From: Pseudaquidulcibacter sp041917055
GTDB lineage: Bacteria; Pseudomonadota; Alphaproteobacteria; Caulobacterales; Aquidulcibacteraceae
DNA: 64,000 bases
Direction of reading: 5' to 3'
Assembly (NCBI GenBank): GCA_041917055.1
Contig: JAYRYJ010000006.1
Location: 1-64,000, forward strand
Shown here: positions 42,982 to 51,203 of the stretch, one piece after another
Numbering within the stretch: position 1 is the stretch's first letter
How the letters are laid out: the number at the start of each line of letters is the position of its first letter
The notes under the pieces: generated by a model
What the model saw: only the letters and a program-made list of their open reading frames with translations
What the model was told of the DNA's origin: nothing
Databases searched by the model: none
Program-made: the position numbers and the translations under genes

Positions 42982-43013
42982 TCAATCATTAAATATCATT
43001 ATCAATCATTTTG
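42982..43013. promoter_or_regulatory. Tandem TCAATCATT repeats, 20-bp spaced, before the PhyH gene
   Basis: TCAATCATT occurs at 42982-42990 and 43002-43010, exactly 20 bases apart (two helical turns), in the same orientation as the copy at 42828. The block lies within 50 bases of the PhyH start codon, a position suited to repression. Together with the copies near 42830 and 56005 it points to a shared regulator of the rhamnose locus. Confidence 0.45.
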
Positions 43014-43030
43014 GATTGGAAACAACAAAT

Positions 43031-43840
43031 ATGAAAGCTAGCCTTAATCCTAGACAAATTGAAAACTATCGCGAAAATGGTTTCCTGATTTATGAGAATT
43101 TTTTGAATCACAATGAAGTCTCTGAATTGAAATCCGAAATCCTGACCGTGATAGAAACTATGAAGAATAGTCGAATCACTGGCACAGGACGAAAACTCAT
43201 CGAAGCCGACACTTATTTCGACCGTGTTTACACCCAAAAACTTAATTTATGGCGCGAAAGTGAGATTATTAAGTCATATTTTAATTCGCAAGAATTGGGC
43301 GAAATGATATGCCAGTTGGAAGGAATTGACAGATTTAGAATTTGGCATGATCAGGCACTTATTAAAGAGCCATTTGCAAATCCGACAAATTTGCATTTGG
43401 ATAACCCTTATTGGTCATTTTATTCCAAAAATGCGATTACAATCTGGGTCGCGCTCGAAGATGTTGATGTTGTAAACGGCTGCCTTTGCTTTTTGCCGCA
43501 AAGTCACAAGATTGGTAGTACCGAAAATGTCGGCCCGACTGACGAATTTGGGTCTTTATTGAAACTCTATCCGCAAATGCGGTCAATTGAACCCGTAGTT
43601 GCCAAGATGAAAGCCGGTGATTGCAGTTTTCACAATGGACTTACTGCGCATGGTGCCGGTGTCAATATGACACTTAAAAGGCGAATGGCAATGACCTGTG
43701 CCTATATGCCGGATGGCTCCATATTTAACGGCATTCAAAACGTCCTTGATGACAATTATTTCAATTCTTTGAAAATCGGAGATACACTCAATAATGATAT
43801 TTTTAACCCGATTATTCCGCGAATTGCGTCGTCTAAATAG
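43031..43840 (+). CDS. Phytanoyl-CoA dioxygenase (PhyH) family protein
   Basis: The ATG at 43031 gives 269 residues; an in-frame TTG at 43016 is possible. The Fe(II)/2-oxoglutarate double-stranded beta-helix is supported by the N-terminal YRENGFLIYENFL, the metal ligands His and Asp in TNLHLDNPYW, the distal His in NGLTAHGAGVN, and an Arg (LKRRMAMTCAYMPDG) for 2-oxoglutarate. PhyH enzymes hydroxylate small molecules. Its place among rhamnose genes, divergent from the aldolase, suggests it removes a substituent (for example an O-methyl or other ether group) from a sugar or aglycone, but the substrate is unknown. Confidence 0.87.
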   Translation: MKASLNPRQIENYRENGFLIYENFLNHNEVSELKSEILTVIETMKNSRITGTGRKLIEADTYFDRVYTQKLNLWRESEIIKSYFNSQELGEMICQLEGIDRFRIWHDQALIKEPFANPTNLHLDNPYWSFYSKNAITIWVALEDVDVVNGCLCFLPQSHKIGSTENVGPTDEFGSLLKLYPQMRSIEPVVAKMKAGDCSFHNGLTAHGAGVNMTLKRRMAMTCAYMPDGSIFNGIQNVLDDNYFNSLKIGDTLNNDIFNPIIPRIASSK

Positions 43841-43895
43841 AAATTGTTTTGTCAGTTAATCAGTCTAAGAATCAAAGACGCTTTGCCATAAGCGC

Positions 43896-44852
43896 TTAAT
43901 CAAAAAACTTCGCTAAATGGCGTGAATTATTTATTATTGCGTCATTTTCGTTGGGCATTATTTTTTGATTTGCGATTGCCTCTACTAGGCTTTTCAATTG
44001 ATAATAATAGGTAGTTTCACCCTCAAACTCTTTTGATTCCTTTTTGCCCTTTATTTGCCAATCAATACTGGAACCAAAATGCGGCAATACAAGATTTCGT
44101 GCACAAATGCTGCCTGTTTCGCCAATTAATATTAATTGGGAGTATCTTTCTTTTTCGTCTTCGCGCATCGAAATATCTAAATTGCCTTTGGCATTATTGG
44201 CAAAGCGAATTTGGGCACGACAAGCCTCATCGACCCCTTCGGGCGCGTAATCAATTGTTTTAGATAGAATTTCAAAGTCGCCGATTAGACGCAAAAACCA
44301 ATCTATCGGATAGCAGCCAATATCACGAAGCACGCCACCGCCCAAATCATTGCGCCATCGGGTCGCATGAATGGTTTTGTTCATCGGAACTCTAATTTTT
44401 GCATCAATTGAATAGATTTGCCCGATTTTTTCGGGGCGGGCCAAACCGGTCAAAAAGGCCCAAAATGGATGGAACTGATAATGAAACGCTTCAAACAATC
44501 GGACGCCTTTGATTTGGGCGCTTACCATTTTTTGGACTTCGCATAAATTCGGTGCAGCGGGCTTTTCAACCAAAACATGTTTGCCTGCTTTCAAGGCCAA
44601 AATAGAATAATGCGCATGCAAACTGTTGGGCAATGCGATATAGACCAAATCTACTTTCGGATCTTCGAGCAGTTTTTCAAACGTTTCGATGGCGTGAGGT
44701 ATTGCGTATAGAGCTGCGAAGTTTTTTGCTTTCTCAAAATCTCTCGAAGCGACAGAAATGATTTCAACGCCATCTATTTTGATCGCCGGCTCGATCATGG
44801 CTTCATATACTAATTGCGAAACACCAAGAATACCGATTTTTAATGGCTTCAT
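43896..44852 (-). CDS. Gfo/Idh/MocA family oxidoreductase (short form)
   Basis: The 318-residue NAD(P)-dependent enzyme has an N-terminal Rossmann fold (KIGILGVSQLVYEAMIEP, VDLVYIALPNSLHAHY) and the EKP motif in HVLVEKPAAPN. A C-terminal alpha/beta domain follows with GGGVLRDIGCYPIDW, where the catalytic His is replaced by the D.GCYP form common in sugar dehydrogenases. It overlaps the upstream glycosidase gene by 4 bases, so the two are coupled. It probably oxidises or epimerises a sugar released by that glycosidase. Confidence 0.9.
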   Translation of the reverse strand: MKPLKIGILGVSQLVYEAMIEPAIKIDGVEIISVASRDFEKAKNFAALYAIPHAIETFEKLLEDPKVDLVYIALPNSLHAHYSILALKAGKHVLVEKPAAPNLCEVQKMVSAQIKGVRLFEAFHYQFHPFWAFLTGLARPEKIGQIYSIDAKIRVPMNKTIHATRWRNDLGGGVLRDIGCYPIDWFLRLIGDFEILSKTIDYAPEGVDEACRAQIRFANNAKGNLDISMREDEKERYSQLILIGETGSICARNLVLPHFGSSIDWQIKGKKESKEFEGETTYYYQLKSLVEAIANQKIMPNENDAIINNSRHLAKFFD

Positions 44853-46870
44853 GGTTCAAATTCCAAAATCAAAACTTCAAATTCCTTTAGTTGTTCGATA
44901 TTAATTCGGGCGAATTTCGAATGCCTTTCGATTACGATTTCGGCTGAAGTTGAAGCCATCTTAGCTTTAGCCAGTTTTTTATTTCCAATGTCAAAAACTT
45001 CAATCCAAAACGGACCAATCGGAATTTTTGGAAACACATCGAGCATATTTATCATGCGTATTTCCCGAAGATTTTCGGATTTAAATGCATTGAGCCACAC
45101 TTTTTTGTGCGCATTTGTGCGAATTAATGGCGCGGTGAGTTCGCAAATAATATTTGAAACAGTCTGTTTGATGCCATCTTCGACAATATTCTCAAGATTA
45201 GCGACGCAATAATACCCCCTTCCTTCACCAATTCTTGCATCAATAAATACGGGAAATTCAGTCACCCTGTCAGGCGGTGAAGTGTGGATAGATGCAAAAT
45301 AATTATTTTCGGCATTGCCATCCTGCGGGAAGAAATACGGCAATATTATTTTTCCGGATGTGTTTTCATTAGCTCCGATTTCAATAATTCCGTTTTTGGT
45401 ATTTTCGCAATCAATCATCAGGTCGAACCCGATTTTTTCATCACGTATATAAGCGCAATTTCCTTCAAAAGGTTTTGGATTGTTTACCCCAAATAATTTT
45501 TCGAGGCCGAAGATTGAGTTTCTTGATGCATAAATTTTGCCGCCATTTTCGACGAATTGTGAAATTCGGGTAATTTCGTTCTCGTCAAAAAATTGAACTT
45601 CGGGCAAAATTAATAGATCAATACCCTCTATTTTCGACAAGTCTTTTTTAGTGACTACTTTAAAAAGTATGTGATTTTCAAATAAAATGCGCGCCATATT
45701 GGAAAACGCTGCATAATGGTCATATTGCGGGGCCGAATTTTTTGGAATTTCACTTAAGTCGCACGGCTTTTCAAATCGATTTAGACGCGAATTGTCAGAA
45801 AAATATAAAGCGATTTTTCCTATTTCCTCGAATTTCGAATTAGTGGCATTATTTTGGCTGAATGCATTTTTGACTATCTCAATCTGACGCCTATCAATGG
45901 TCCCATCGGGGCTAAAAGATAATATTCCTAAAAACGCGCAATTGGAAAACTCTGCTGCGGCAATTTTTGCGTTGAATTCTAACTGACCGCGCAAAAGAGT
46001 ATGATGGGTCAAATCGCGACTGACACTAGTCATAAATTCCGCGGGACGATTTGGAGTCAATTGGTTCATTAATTTACAAATCAGGATTTGGTCTTCAAAA
46101 TTGCCATAGAAATCCCCGCCCAAAAAATCATGGCCTTTGATTAGGTCGAATTTTATGCCGCGCGTCCAATTGGCAAGGCCCAAGGCGAAATTATGATAGA
46201 CCTCGATTTTCGGGTCGCGGGTTTTGCACATTTCGCGAAGGTGAATCGTAAAATCCTTGAGGCTTTCTTCACGGAATTTTTGAAAATTCAGCCAATTGGC
46301 ATCATTGTCGTCCTTAATTTCAGGGATTTCGGCATTGTATTCTGCGTGAAATTTTGCACGACAAGATGGGCAAACGCAAACGCCGTTCCACCAAACCATA
46401 TCAAAAAACATTGCCTGTGGTTCATAATCGAGGATATGTTGAATTTCTTTTTCGATAAATTGGCCATATTCGGGATTATTGATGCAAACTATGCCGTAAC
46501 GTTCAGATTTCAGATTGCCGATTTTGGTTTTTGTGGTCGGTTGAATGCGCCAATTCGGAAATTTTTGATAGGCGCGATTATTAAATCCAATCGAATAATA
46601 AGCACAAACAGGGATTCCCTTCGCATTAAGCGCATTGAGGCTTATTTTCGCAAAATCGCGGCCTTTTAAAGCATTGTGGGGGTAAAAGCCGTCGGGAAAA
46701 AATGATAGGCCAATATGATTTTGAAAATAAATCATTGCCCCATCGGCACCAATTTCCTCAATAATTTCGGCAGTTTTTATGGGGTCGTATTTTGACAAGA
46801 ATTCAGGAGAATTGTCATTTATTTGAGTATCAATGAGGATTCGACGATGGGTTTGCGAATATTTTTTCAT
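44849..46870 (-). CDS. Putative glycoside hydrolase (GHL6-like TIM barrel with C-terminal accessory domains)
   Basis: The 673-residue protein has no signal peptide and so is cytoplasmic. The N-terminal ~330 residues resemble hypothetical glycosyl hydrolase 6: IGADGAMIYFQNHIGLSFFP, then AMFFDMVWWNGVCVCPSC with a Cys pair, KIEVYHNFALGLANW, and RPAEFMTSVSRDL. The middle part (LLILPEVQFFDENEITRISQ, ENGGKIYAS) looks like the trimerisation/glutamine-amidotransferase-like domain of GH42-type enzymes. The C-terminus is a beta domain. The catalytic acid pair is not certain. It overlaps oxidoreductase genes by 4 bases on both sides and likely works with them on an imported rhamnosylated oligosaccharide. 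Confidence 0.7.
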   Translation of the reverse strand: MKKYSQTHRRILIDTQINDNSPEFLSKYDPIKTAEIIEEIGADGAMIYFQNHIGLSFFPDGFYPHNALKGRDFAKISLNALNAKGIPVCAYYSIGFNNRAYQKFPNWRIQPTTKTKIGNLKSERYGIVCINNPEYGQFIEKEIQHILDYEPQAMFFDMVWWNGVCVCPSCRAKFHAEYNAEIPEIKDDNDANWLNFQKFREESLKDFTIHLREMCKTRDPKIEVYHNFALGLANWTRGIKFDLIKGHDFLGGDFYGNFEDQILICKLMNQLTPNRPAEFMTSVSRDLTHHTLLRGQLEFNAKIAAAEFSNCAFLGILSFSPDGTIDRRQIEIVKNAFSQNNATNSKFEEIGKIALYFSDNSRLNRFEKPCDLSEIPKNSAPQYDHYAAFSNMARILFENHILFKVVTKKDLSKIEGIDLLILPEVQFFDENEITRISQFVENGGKIYASRNSIFGLEKLFGVNNPKPFEGNCAYIRDEKIGFDLMIDCENTKNGIIEIGANENTSGKIILPYFFPQDGNAENNYFASIHTSPPDRVTEFPVFIDARIGEGRGYYCVANLENIVEDGIKQTVSNIICELTAPLIRTNAHKKVWLNAFKSENLREIRMINMLDVFPKIPIGPFWIEVFDIGNKKLAKAKMASTSAEIVIERHSKFARINIEQLKEFEVLILEFEP

Positions 46871-47904
46871 TGCGGATCCTCGATTTTAACAAATGCGCCG
46901 CATTCCACACTTTTTATTATTGCGTCCAAAACAGCGCAATTGATAACAGATTTATCTAAATCGTCATAAGAAATTTGCGGATTAGTGATTTGGTCGGCAA
47001 AGCTTTTTAATTGCGCCGTAAATGCGGGAATATCTATGAATTCACTTTTGTTTTGATGAATAATTTCGTCTTCAATAAAATATTCGATAAATTCGCCGGT
47101 TTCGATTTGTCTTAAATGCCAATCTTGATTATTTGAAAAAGCAAATGGCATTTCCAAATATCCGTTCTTTGCGCCTATTTTCACCGATTGATTAAATCCT
47201 GCACGTCGGCTTGAATGAAGGTTTGCATTTATACGATTTTCATATTCAATTATGACCGAAATCTTGTCGCAAACTTTTGATTCACAAAAATCCGCTTTGG
47301 CAAAAAGACCGATTGGTCGCGATTTCGCAAAATAATTTGCGCAATCAATCGCATATATCAAAAAATCATAAATAACGCCGCCAAAATCTTTTTTAGAATT
47401 GCGCCAATTTATTTGGGCATTCTGTGGCGCATTCATTGTGAAATTTATGTCTATATTATCAATTCCATCGAGGTGGTGCGCCTTTAATCTCAAAGCCTCG
47501 AACCCGCGCGAATGACGATAGGTGAATGCTTCTTTGATAAAGGTTTGGTTCGATTTCGCAAATTCTTTTATTTTTATTGCGTCGCTTCTGTAAACGAACA
47601 TTGGCTTTTCACACATTATATTTTTGATGCCAATATTGATTAGTTTTTCGATTAGGTCAAAATGTGCAGCCGGTGGCGTGGCAATTATTACGCCGCCCAC
47701 TTTCCCGACCAAATCTTCAATGTTCTCGAATTTTCGAATTTTGTATTTTTGGCAAAAATCGTTCAATTTGTCTGGATTGCGCGACAGCGCCCCAATAATT
47801 TCGAGCGTATCCGACAAATTTGCAGCGGCATTCAAATGCGCATTGGCAATAAAGCCGGTGCCGATAATTGCAATTTTTGTTTTGCCATCCATGCTTGAAG
47901 CCAT
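46867..47904 (-). CDS. Gfo/Idh/MocA family oxidoreductase (long form)
   Basis: The open frame begins at 47964, but its first 20 codons cross a hairpin terminator, so the start is taken as the ATG at 47904 (345 residues; 47892 is an alternative). The Rossmann part shows KIAIIGTGFIANAHLNAAA and GGVIIATPPAAHFD, then CEKPM in place of EKP. The C-terminal domain has DFGGVIYDFLIYAIDCANYF. It is distinct from the other family member 2 kb away. Substrate unknown; coupled (4-base overlap) to the GHL6-like glycosidase. Confidence 0.88.
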   Translation of the reverse strand: MASSMDGKTKIAIIGTGFIANAHLNAAANLSDTLEIIGALSRNPDKLNDFCQKYKIRKFENIEDLVGKVGGVIIATPPAAHFDLIEKLINIGIKNIMCEKPMFVYRSDAIKIKEFAKSNQTFIKEAFTYRHSRGFEALRLKAHHLDGIDNIDINFTMNAPQNAQINWRNSKKDFGGVIYDFLIYAIDCANYFAKSRPIGLFAKADFCESKVCDKISVIIEYENRINANLHSSRRAGFNQSVKIGAKNGYLEMPFAFSNNQDWHLRQIETGEFIEYFIEDEIIHQNKSEFIDIPAFTAQLKSFADQITNPQISYDDLDKSVINCAVLDAIIKSVECGAFVKIEDPQ

Positions 47905-47938
47905 TAAAAAATGTGAAACCTGCCGCGACCGCGGCAGG
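47905..47938 (-). terminator. Rho-independent terminator after the TonB receptor gene
   Basis: On the minus strand CCTGCCGC GGTC GCGGCAGG (47938-47919) is a perfect 8-base GC-rich stem with a 4-base loop, followed by TTTCACATTTTTT. It lies 26 bases after the receptor stop and ends at the start codon region of the next gene. The downstream oxidoreductase/glycosidase genes therefore depend on readthrough or an unseen promoter. Confidence 0.75.
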
Positions 47939-47963
47939 CTCACCGGGGAGTTATGATTACCCA

Positions 47964-50879
47964 TTAAAACCGGTATTTAATACCGACAGTATAATAGCGA
48001 TTATCCAAATCATAAAGACCAGGAACAGTCGGGAATGCCAGACCCGGAACAAATCTATTGCCGACAAAAGGTGGCCTTTGATTCAATAGATTATTAATTG
48101 TCCCATAAAGTTCCATACTATTATTATTAAATGACAATTCTTTCTTAATGGTCACGTCAGTATAGAAAATCGGCTCAATTTTCGGAATAAGGAAAATCTG
48201 ACCTGCGATTGGCGGCATTTGCATATAATCGCCAATATAACGTTCCTGAAGATAGAAACTATAAGAGTTTTTCTTATAATTTATCGAAAAATTGCCGCGC
48301 CATTTCGGTAATGCCAAATTATTCGCGGTATTGAACCATCCTGCAGACTGAATGCGGCTGGTTCCGATTTTATCAATGTAATCAAGCGTATTAGTAAAGA
48401 CTGCACGCGCCGTAAAATCACCATCGGCAATTTTTGTATTATATGAAAAATCATAATCAATGCCGCGAATTTCACGACCATTAAGATTGATTTGCTGCAA
48501 AATAATCTGCGTAATATTGTTTGAAGTATCACGAGTAATTAGAGCGCAAAGCGCCTGATTTCCGCCAACGCAGCCATCAATTGTGCCTTGTGCAGTTGTT
48601 GACGCCAAAGCGCCGCCAACCTCGATTTCATAATAATCAATCGATCCGGCAAAACCTTTGAACCATTTAGGGCGATATACCACGCCGTAAGACAAAGTAT
48701 CGGCCTTTTCCGGGTTTAGATTAGGGTTACCTTGGGTTCGCGTAATCGCAATGACATTTGTTAAACCGCTAACCGGATCCGTAAGGCCGGGCGCAAAGGC
48801 ATTAACAGGGCCCGCAAATAGTTCAAACAAATTAGGGGCACGAATATCGCGCGATTTAGTGGCGCGAATGCGCAATTCATCAAATGGTTCGTAAGTTATG
48901 CCAATTTTCCAAGTCGAAACTGAACCTGAATTCTTATAATTTGTGTAACGATACGCCGCATTCAAATCCAATTTTTTCGCTAAAGGCGCATTTGCTAATA
49001 ATGGGGATTGAATTTCAATGAACGCCTCTTTAACGTCATCACTCGCGTCGGCTTCACCAAAATTGCCCTGATGCCACGCGCCAAAGCGGCAAAGCGCAAC
49101 AGTTGGGCATAAGGCAGTGGGCATTCCGCGCACACCTGTCGCCTGAATTTGACTAAGTGCAACAGCATTAGAAGTCTCTTTCAATGTTCTGCGACGATAT
49201 TCAAGACCCCATGCAAAGTCGGTCGTACCAGCGGGCAAAGTGAATAATTCGCTTTGCATCTCGAAAGATAAAACATCTTGTGTGTTCAAAACATCTTGCA
49301 AAGAATTGCCCAAAACATAATTTAACGACGCCCTTGACGGCGAACCAGAACCGAACAGATTCATAGGAACGCAACCTGGATAGAGTCCCGGATTTGTTAA
49401 TTGAACACGGCAAACAATTTGGTTCGTACTTGGGTCAAGAACGGCATCGGCAACCGTATAAACACGACTTAGATTGGCGACATTTTGCACCTCGGCATGC
49501 AGGTCCGTTTCACCGTGCGAATAATTGACGGACCAAGAAGTTTTTTGGTTTAAGCGCCCCTCCAATCCGACTGAGAAATCGTAAGACTTATTATCATAAT
49601 CAAGATTAATTGTATCAAAATCGGTATTGAAACGCGCCATTTTGAAAGATGTTACGCCCGCTGCATCCATTGCGCTTGCGATATGCGCCGGAAGATAAGC
49701 ATTGTCGCGGAAGATTGTATAGGCAAGGGTCGCCGCCCGATTGTCTGAAAGAATGCGCATGGCATTATGAGATTGCGATGCCATAATTCGCGCATAGGCC
49801 GACAGATTATCGCTAAATTTATGGCTAAGTTTTCCGAAAATTTTGTCGGTGCTCAAAAGCCCGGCAGGTTGCATTTTATTGTATGAGATGCCGTCGCCCC
49901 CAATATTTGCGCTGCCTGAACCATTCACTGGTGTCCCGAAAACAAAGGACTTAGTGGTGTTAGGGCCGGTAAACATTAATCCCGCCAATGGGTTGGTTGC
50001 ATTGGCAACGGGTATGAAGGCGTTGGAAATTATTAGGCCGCCTTCTGTCCCCAAAATCGAACGTGCATTTTCGATTGTAACGAAAGGTGCAGCGGCACTG
50101 CCATTGCCGGAAAGAAAAGCTGAGCGGGCAGAATCCGGACGATCTAATAAAGAACGGATACCATCGACCTTAAAATGCTCGGCACTGAAAACCCAATTGG
50201 TATTCTCATCGCCAAAACTCCCGCCTGTTGCATAGGATAGCTTTATTGACGCATCGTCAGAATAATTGGATTGGCCATATTGGGCCGTAATTGTCTGCCC
50301 GTCGTATTTTTTTGCAACAACATAATTGACCACACCCGATACCGCGTCAGAGCCATAAGCCGCAGATGCGCCACCGGTAACAATATCGACCCTTGAAACC
50401 AAAGCCTCCGGCAAGAGATTTACGTCTATTTCACCGGATTCACGCGTTGGAACCACTCTTTGACCGTCAAGCAATATTAGGGTTCGCGTCGCGCCCAAAC
50501 CGCGAAGATTAAGAAAATTACCGAGCGAACCAACTGCACAACAAAAAGTCCGCGAGGTCGAGCCGATATTTTGCGGCAATTGGAAAATGCCATCGGCAAT
50601 AGTCATAGGTGCCGCGGCCTGCAACGCCTCAGCAGTGGTGACAGTTACAGGTGTTGGTTTGTCATAGCCATTTGCTTTGATACGCGATCCGGTAATTACT
50701 ACCATTTCCTCAGACTTCGGTGCAGCGTCTTGGGCAAATGTTTGGCACGGCAATAAGAAGCTAACACTTGCGATGCCACCTAGTAAAATAGATTTCAACC
50801 CGAAGTTTTTACCTTCGCGCCTTTTAGTGACGTCATTTTGAACCGACCCGAAAGATGAAAACCCTTTGTAACTTTTCAT
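47964..50879 (-). CDS. TonB-dependent outer-membrane receptor
   Basis: The ATG at 50879 behind AGGGGAATG gives 971 residues; the longer frame upstream is noncoding. A long signal peptide (residues ~25-48, ending CQTFAQ) precedes a TonB-box-like stretch (EEMVVITGSRI), the plug domain (IADGIFQLPQNIG, RGLGATRTLILLDGQRVVP, LLPEALVSRVDIVTGGASAAYG) and a 22-strand barrel ending YYTVGIKYRF. The layout is that of Caulobacter/Xanthomonas-type receptors for oligosaccharides. It probably imports rhamnose-containing glycans into the periplasm, since the divergent neighbour is a symporter and the locus encodes rhamnosidase and the rhamnose pathway. Confidence 0.93.
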   Translation of the reverse strand: MKSYKGFSSFGSVQNDVTKRREGKNFGLKSILLGGIASVSFLLPCQTFAQDAAPKSEEMVVITGSRIKANGYDKPTPVTVTTAEALQAAAPMTIADGIFQLPQNIGSTSRTFCCAVGSLGNFLNLRGLGATRTLILLDGQRVVPTRESGEIDVNLLPEALVSRVDIVTGGASAAYGSDAVSGVVNYVVAKKYDGQTITAQYGQSNYSDDASIKLSYATGGSFGDENTNWVFSAEHFKVDGIRSLLDRPDSARSAFLSGNGSAAAPFVTIENARSILGTEGGLIISNAFIPVANATNPLAGLMFTGPNTTKSFVFGTPVNGSGSANIGGDGISYNKMQPAGLLSTDKIFGKLSHKFSDNLSAYARIMASQSHNAMRILSDNRAATLAYTIFRDNAYLPAHIASAMDAAGVTSFKMARFNTDFDTINLDYDNKSYDFSVGLEGRLNQKTSWSVNYSHGETDLHAEVQNVANLSRVYTVADAVLDPSTNQIVCRVQLTNPGLYPGCVPMNLFGSGSPSRASLNYVLGNSLQDVLNTQDVLSFEMQSELFTLPAGTTDFAWGLEYRRRTLKETSNAVALSQIQATGVRGMPTALCPTVALCRFGAWHQGNFGEADASDDVKEAFIEIQSPLLANAPLAKKLDLNAAYRYTNYKNSGSVSTWKIGITYEPFDELRIRATKSRDIRAPNLFELFAGPVNAFAPGLTDPVSGLTNVIAITRTQGNPNLNPEKADTLSYGVVYRPKWFKGFAGSIDYYEIEVGGALASTTAQGTIDGCVGGNQALCALITRDTSNNITQIILQQINLNGREIRGIDYDFSYNTKIADGDFTARAVFTNTLDYIDKIGTSRIQSAGWFNTANNLALPKWRGNFSINYKKNSYSFYLQERYIGDYMQMPPIAGQIFLIPKIEPIFYTDVTIKKELSFNNNSMELYGTINNLLNQRPPFVGNRFVPGLAFPTVPGLYDLDNRYYTVGIKYRF

Positions 50880-51110
50880 ATCATTCCCCTGTATGCAGAT
50901 TAAAATTATTGTTTTCTGAAACGTGACAGATTTTGAAATAGTTTGCAACATTTTTGTTTGGTTTTGCTTGCTTTTGATTATTTCGTCAGATTCCGGGGGA
51001 TCGAGGTCACAAATTTCGACCGTTTTCGGCATATCTCGGAGGTTTTTGTCAGCAATCCTGCTTTTTCATTTTAGATAAATGTCGTCATTTGAGTCGCGAA
51101 GCGCCTAATA

Positions 51111-51133
51111 TTTTGATACTCTTGACATCAAAA
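51111..51133. promoter_or_regulatory. Operator candidate TTTTGAT-N9-ATCAAAA overlapping the symporter -35
   Basis: The arms 51111-51117 and 51127-51133 are perfectly complementary, and the candidate -35 hexamer lies between and partly within them. The right side reads ATCAAAAATGA, identical over 11 bases to the reverse strand of 42832-42842 before the aldolase gene. This supports one regulator for both promoters. Confidence 0.5.
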
Positions 51134-51139
51134 ATGACG

Positions 51140-51165
51140 AATTATGATTGTGTTCTATCATAATT
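51140..51165. promoter_or_regulatory. Perfect inverted repeat AATTATGAT-N8-ATCATAATT at the symporter promoter
   Basis: The arms 51140-51148 and 51157-51165 are perfectly complementary with an 8-base spacer, ending 38 bases before the symporter ATG. Position overlaps the expected -10/transcription start, typical for a repressor site. Its core differs from the TTTTGAT/ATCAAAA palindrome just upstream, so it may serve a second regulator. Confidence 0.55.
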
Positions 51166-51203
51166 GAGTTATAGCTGCATAAAACATAAAGATGGGAGCA
51201 AAA

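Larger units (their letters stand above)
50880..51203. promoter_or_regulatory. Divergent promoter region between receptor and symporter genes
   Basis: This 324-base noncoding stretch separates the TonB receptor and GPH symporter genes. On the symporter side TTGACA at 51122-51127 with TATGAT 15 bases later is a plausible though short-spaced promoter. It is overlapped by inverted repeat TTTTGAT-N9-ATCAAAA (51111-51133) and followed by AATTATGAT-N8-ATCATAATT (51140-51165). On the receptor side I see only GCTTTTGATTATTTC near 50970, which resembles the other operator candidates. Confidence 0.5.

Noticed and set aside
50880..51032. 51-residue N-terminal extension of the TonB receptor
   Set aside because: It would precede the signal peptide, lacks a ribosome binding site, and the ATG at 50879 has a good one.
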